From Actinomycetota bacterium (GTDB taxonomy: Bacteria; Actinomycetota; Acidimicrobiia; IMCC26256; PALSA-610): DNA of 6,928 nucleotides. Both the position numbers and the translations under genes were made by a program. The notes beneath the pieces are model-generated. The model was not told where the DNA came from. It saw nothing but the letters and a program-made list of their open reading frames with translations, and searched no databases. The stretch is from NCBI GenBank assembly GCA_030839005.1, contig JAUZEM010000013.1, positions 1 to 6,928 on the forward strand. The letters run 5' to 3'. Position 1 is the first letter of the stretch, and every line of letters starts with the position of its first letter. Positions 6,518 through 6,928 of this stretch are shown here, piece after piece.

Positions 6518-6773
6518 TTCTCGTCTCGCGGGTCCGGCGCGGCGGGTCTCTGCAACCTCGGTTCGGAGACCGACCGGCTCACGGCGCACCCCAACTTCGA
6601 GCTCACGCGGACATGACCAGGGCCTCGAACTTTCGCCGACGAGCCCCGCTCAACGTATCCCACGATCCGCGCGCTCCTTCGCGCCTGCCGCAGAACGTCT
6701 GCCTACGGGTTTCCGCGGCTCTTGTCCCTTTCGCGACCTTCAGGGGAGGCAATAGCGCTCCGAAAACCACTTT
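6518..6773. other. Divergent intergenic region with no recognised feature
   Basis: 256 bp between the sulfotransferase start and the start of the exported protein. Open frames crossing it have no recognisable domain or ribosome site and look like chance. AGGGGAGG at 6742-6749 resembles a ribosome site but is 24 nt from the ATG at 6774, too far for direct use. I see no promoter that I can defend. Confidence 0.4.
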
Positions 6774-6928
6774 ATGTGGTGGCGCAGGCAACTCGCAGTG
6801 GCAAGCGCGTTCGTGGTCTTGGCCGGTGTGGACGTGTTCGTCGCGTCTCGCGCCGGTGCCGCGATGGAACCGGCGGCCCCGCTGTCAGTCGTGGCGGAAC
6901 CCATCGCACCGCTGCACGTGACATCGAC
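6774..6928 (+). CDS. N-terminus of an exported or membrane-anchored protein (3' part outside window)
   Basis: Only about 51 residues are present. They read as a signal peptide or anchor: a positively charged n-region (MWWRRQ), a hydrophobic core rich in Ala, Val and Leu (about 7-23) and a c-region SRAGAA that could be cut by signal peptidase I near residue 30. A Pro/Ala-rich mature start follows. A stop lies in frame at 6753-6755, so ATG 6774 is the first available start; it has no good ribosome site directly upstream, so weak or leaderless initiation, or a later GTG start, is possible. Nothing in the visible part shows function. Its neighbour on the left, the sulfotransferase-like gene, is divergent. 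Confidence 0.6.
   Translation, partial: MWWRRQLAVASAFVVLAGVDVFVASRAGAAMEPAAPLSVVAEPIAPLHVTS

Noticed and set aside
6603..6791. 62-codon minus-strand frame and overlapping plus-strand frames in the last intergenic region
   Set aside because: No ribosome site, no domain, Arg/Pro-rich composition typical of chance frames; the minus frame also covers the start of the better-supported exported protein gene.

Overview
The window is GC-rich (about 65% by eye) and reads as a chromosomal segment of a high-GC actinobacterium. An Acidimicrobiia-like soil or freshwater lineage is my guess, from the style of the multi-PAS c-di-GMP enzyme, the Ala/Arg-rich proteins, the TTG starts and a tRNA gene without an encoded CCA. 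That placement is inference; no marker gene is present. I see no mobile element, CRISPR array or rRNA.

Layout from left to right. (1) Positions 1-2323, minus strand: a large PAS-PAS-PAS-GGDEF-EAL cyclic-di-GMP turnover protein whose C-terminal end is cut by the window edge. (2) Positions 2491-2796, plus strand, divergent from it: a small single-pass membrane protein with a charged Ala/Glu/Arg coiled-coil tail. (3) Positions 2890-2962, minus strand: a complete tRNA-Val(UAC). (4) Positions 2984-4030, minus strand: a phytanoyl-CoA dioxygenase (PhyH)-type Fe(II)/2-oxoglutarate oxygenase. (5) Positions 4163-5344, plus strand, divergent from it: a seven-blade FG-GAP/VCBS beta-propeller protein without a visible signal peptide. 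(6) Positions 5339-6517, minus strand, convergent with the propeller gene and overlapping it by 6 bp at the stops: a PAPS-dependent sulfotransferase-like protein. (7) Positions 6774-6928, plus strand: the N-terminal piece of an exported or membrane-anchored protein, cut by the window edge.

The left part (1-2) looks like signal transduction. The right part (4-6) combines an oxygenase, a calcium-binding-type propeller and a sulfotransferase, an assortment compatible with modification of a surface glycan, lipid or secondary metabolite. The three genes alternate in strand and so are not one operon; any shared pathway is a hypothesis. The 132-bp divergent region at 4031-4162 holds a perfect 12-bp palindrome and a plausible sigma70-type promoter, the best regulatory signals in the window. 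No clearly undescribed system is evident. The most unusual points are the propeller without an export signal beside two tailoring enzymes, and the palindromic overlapping stop codons.
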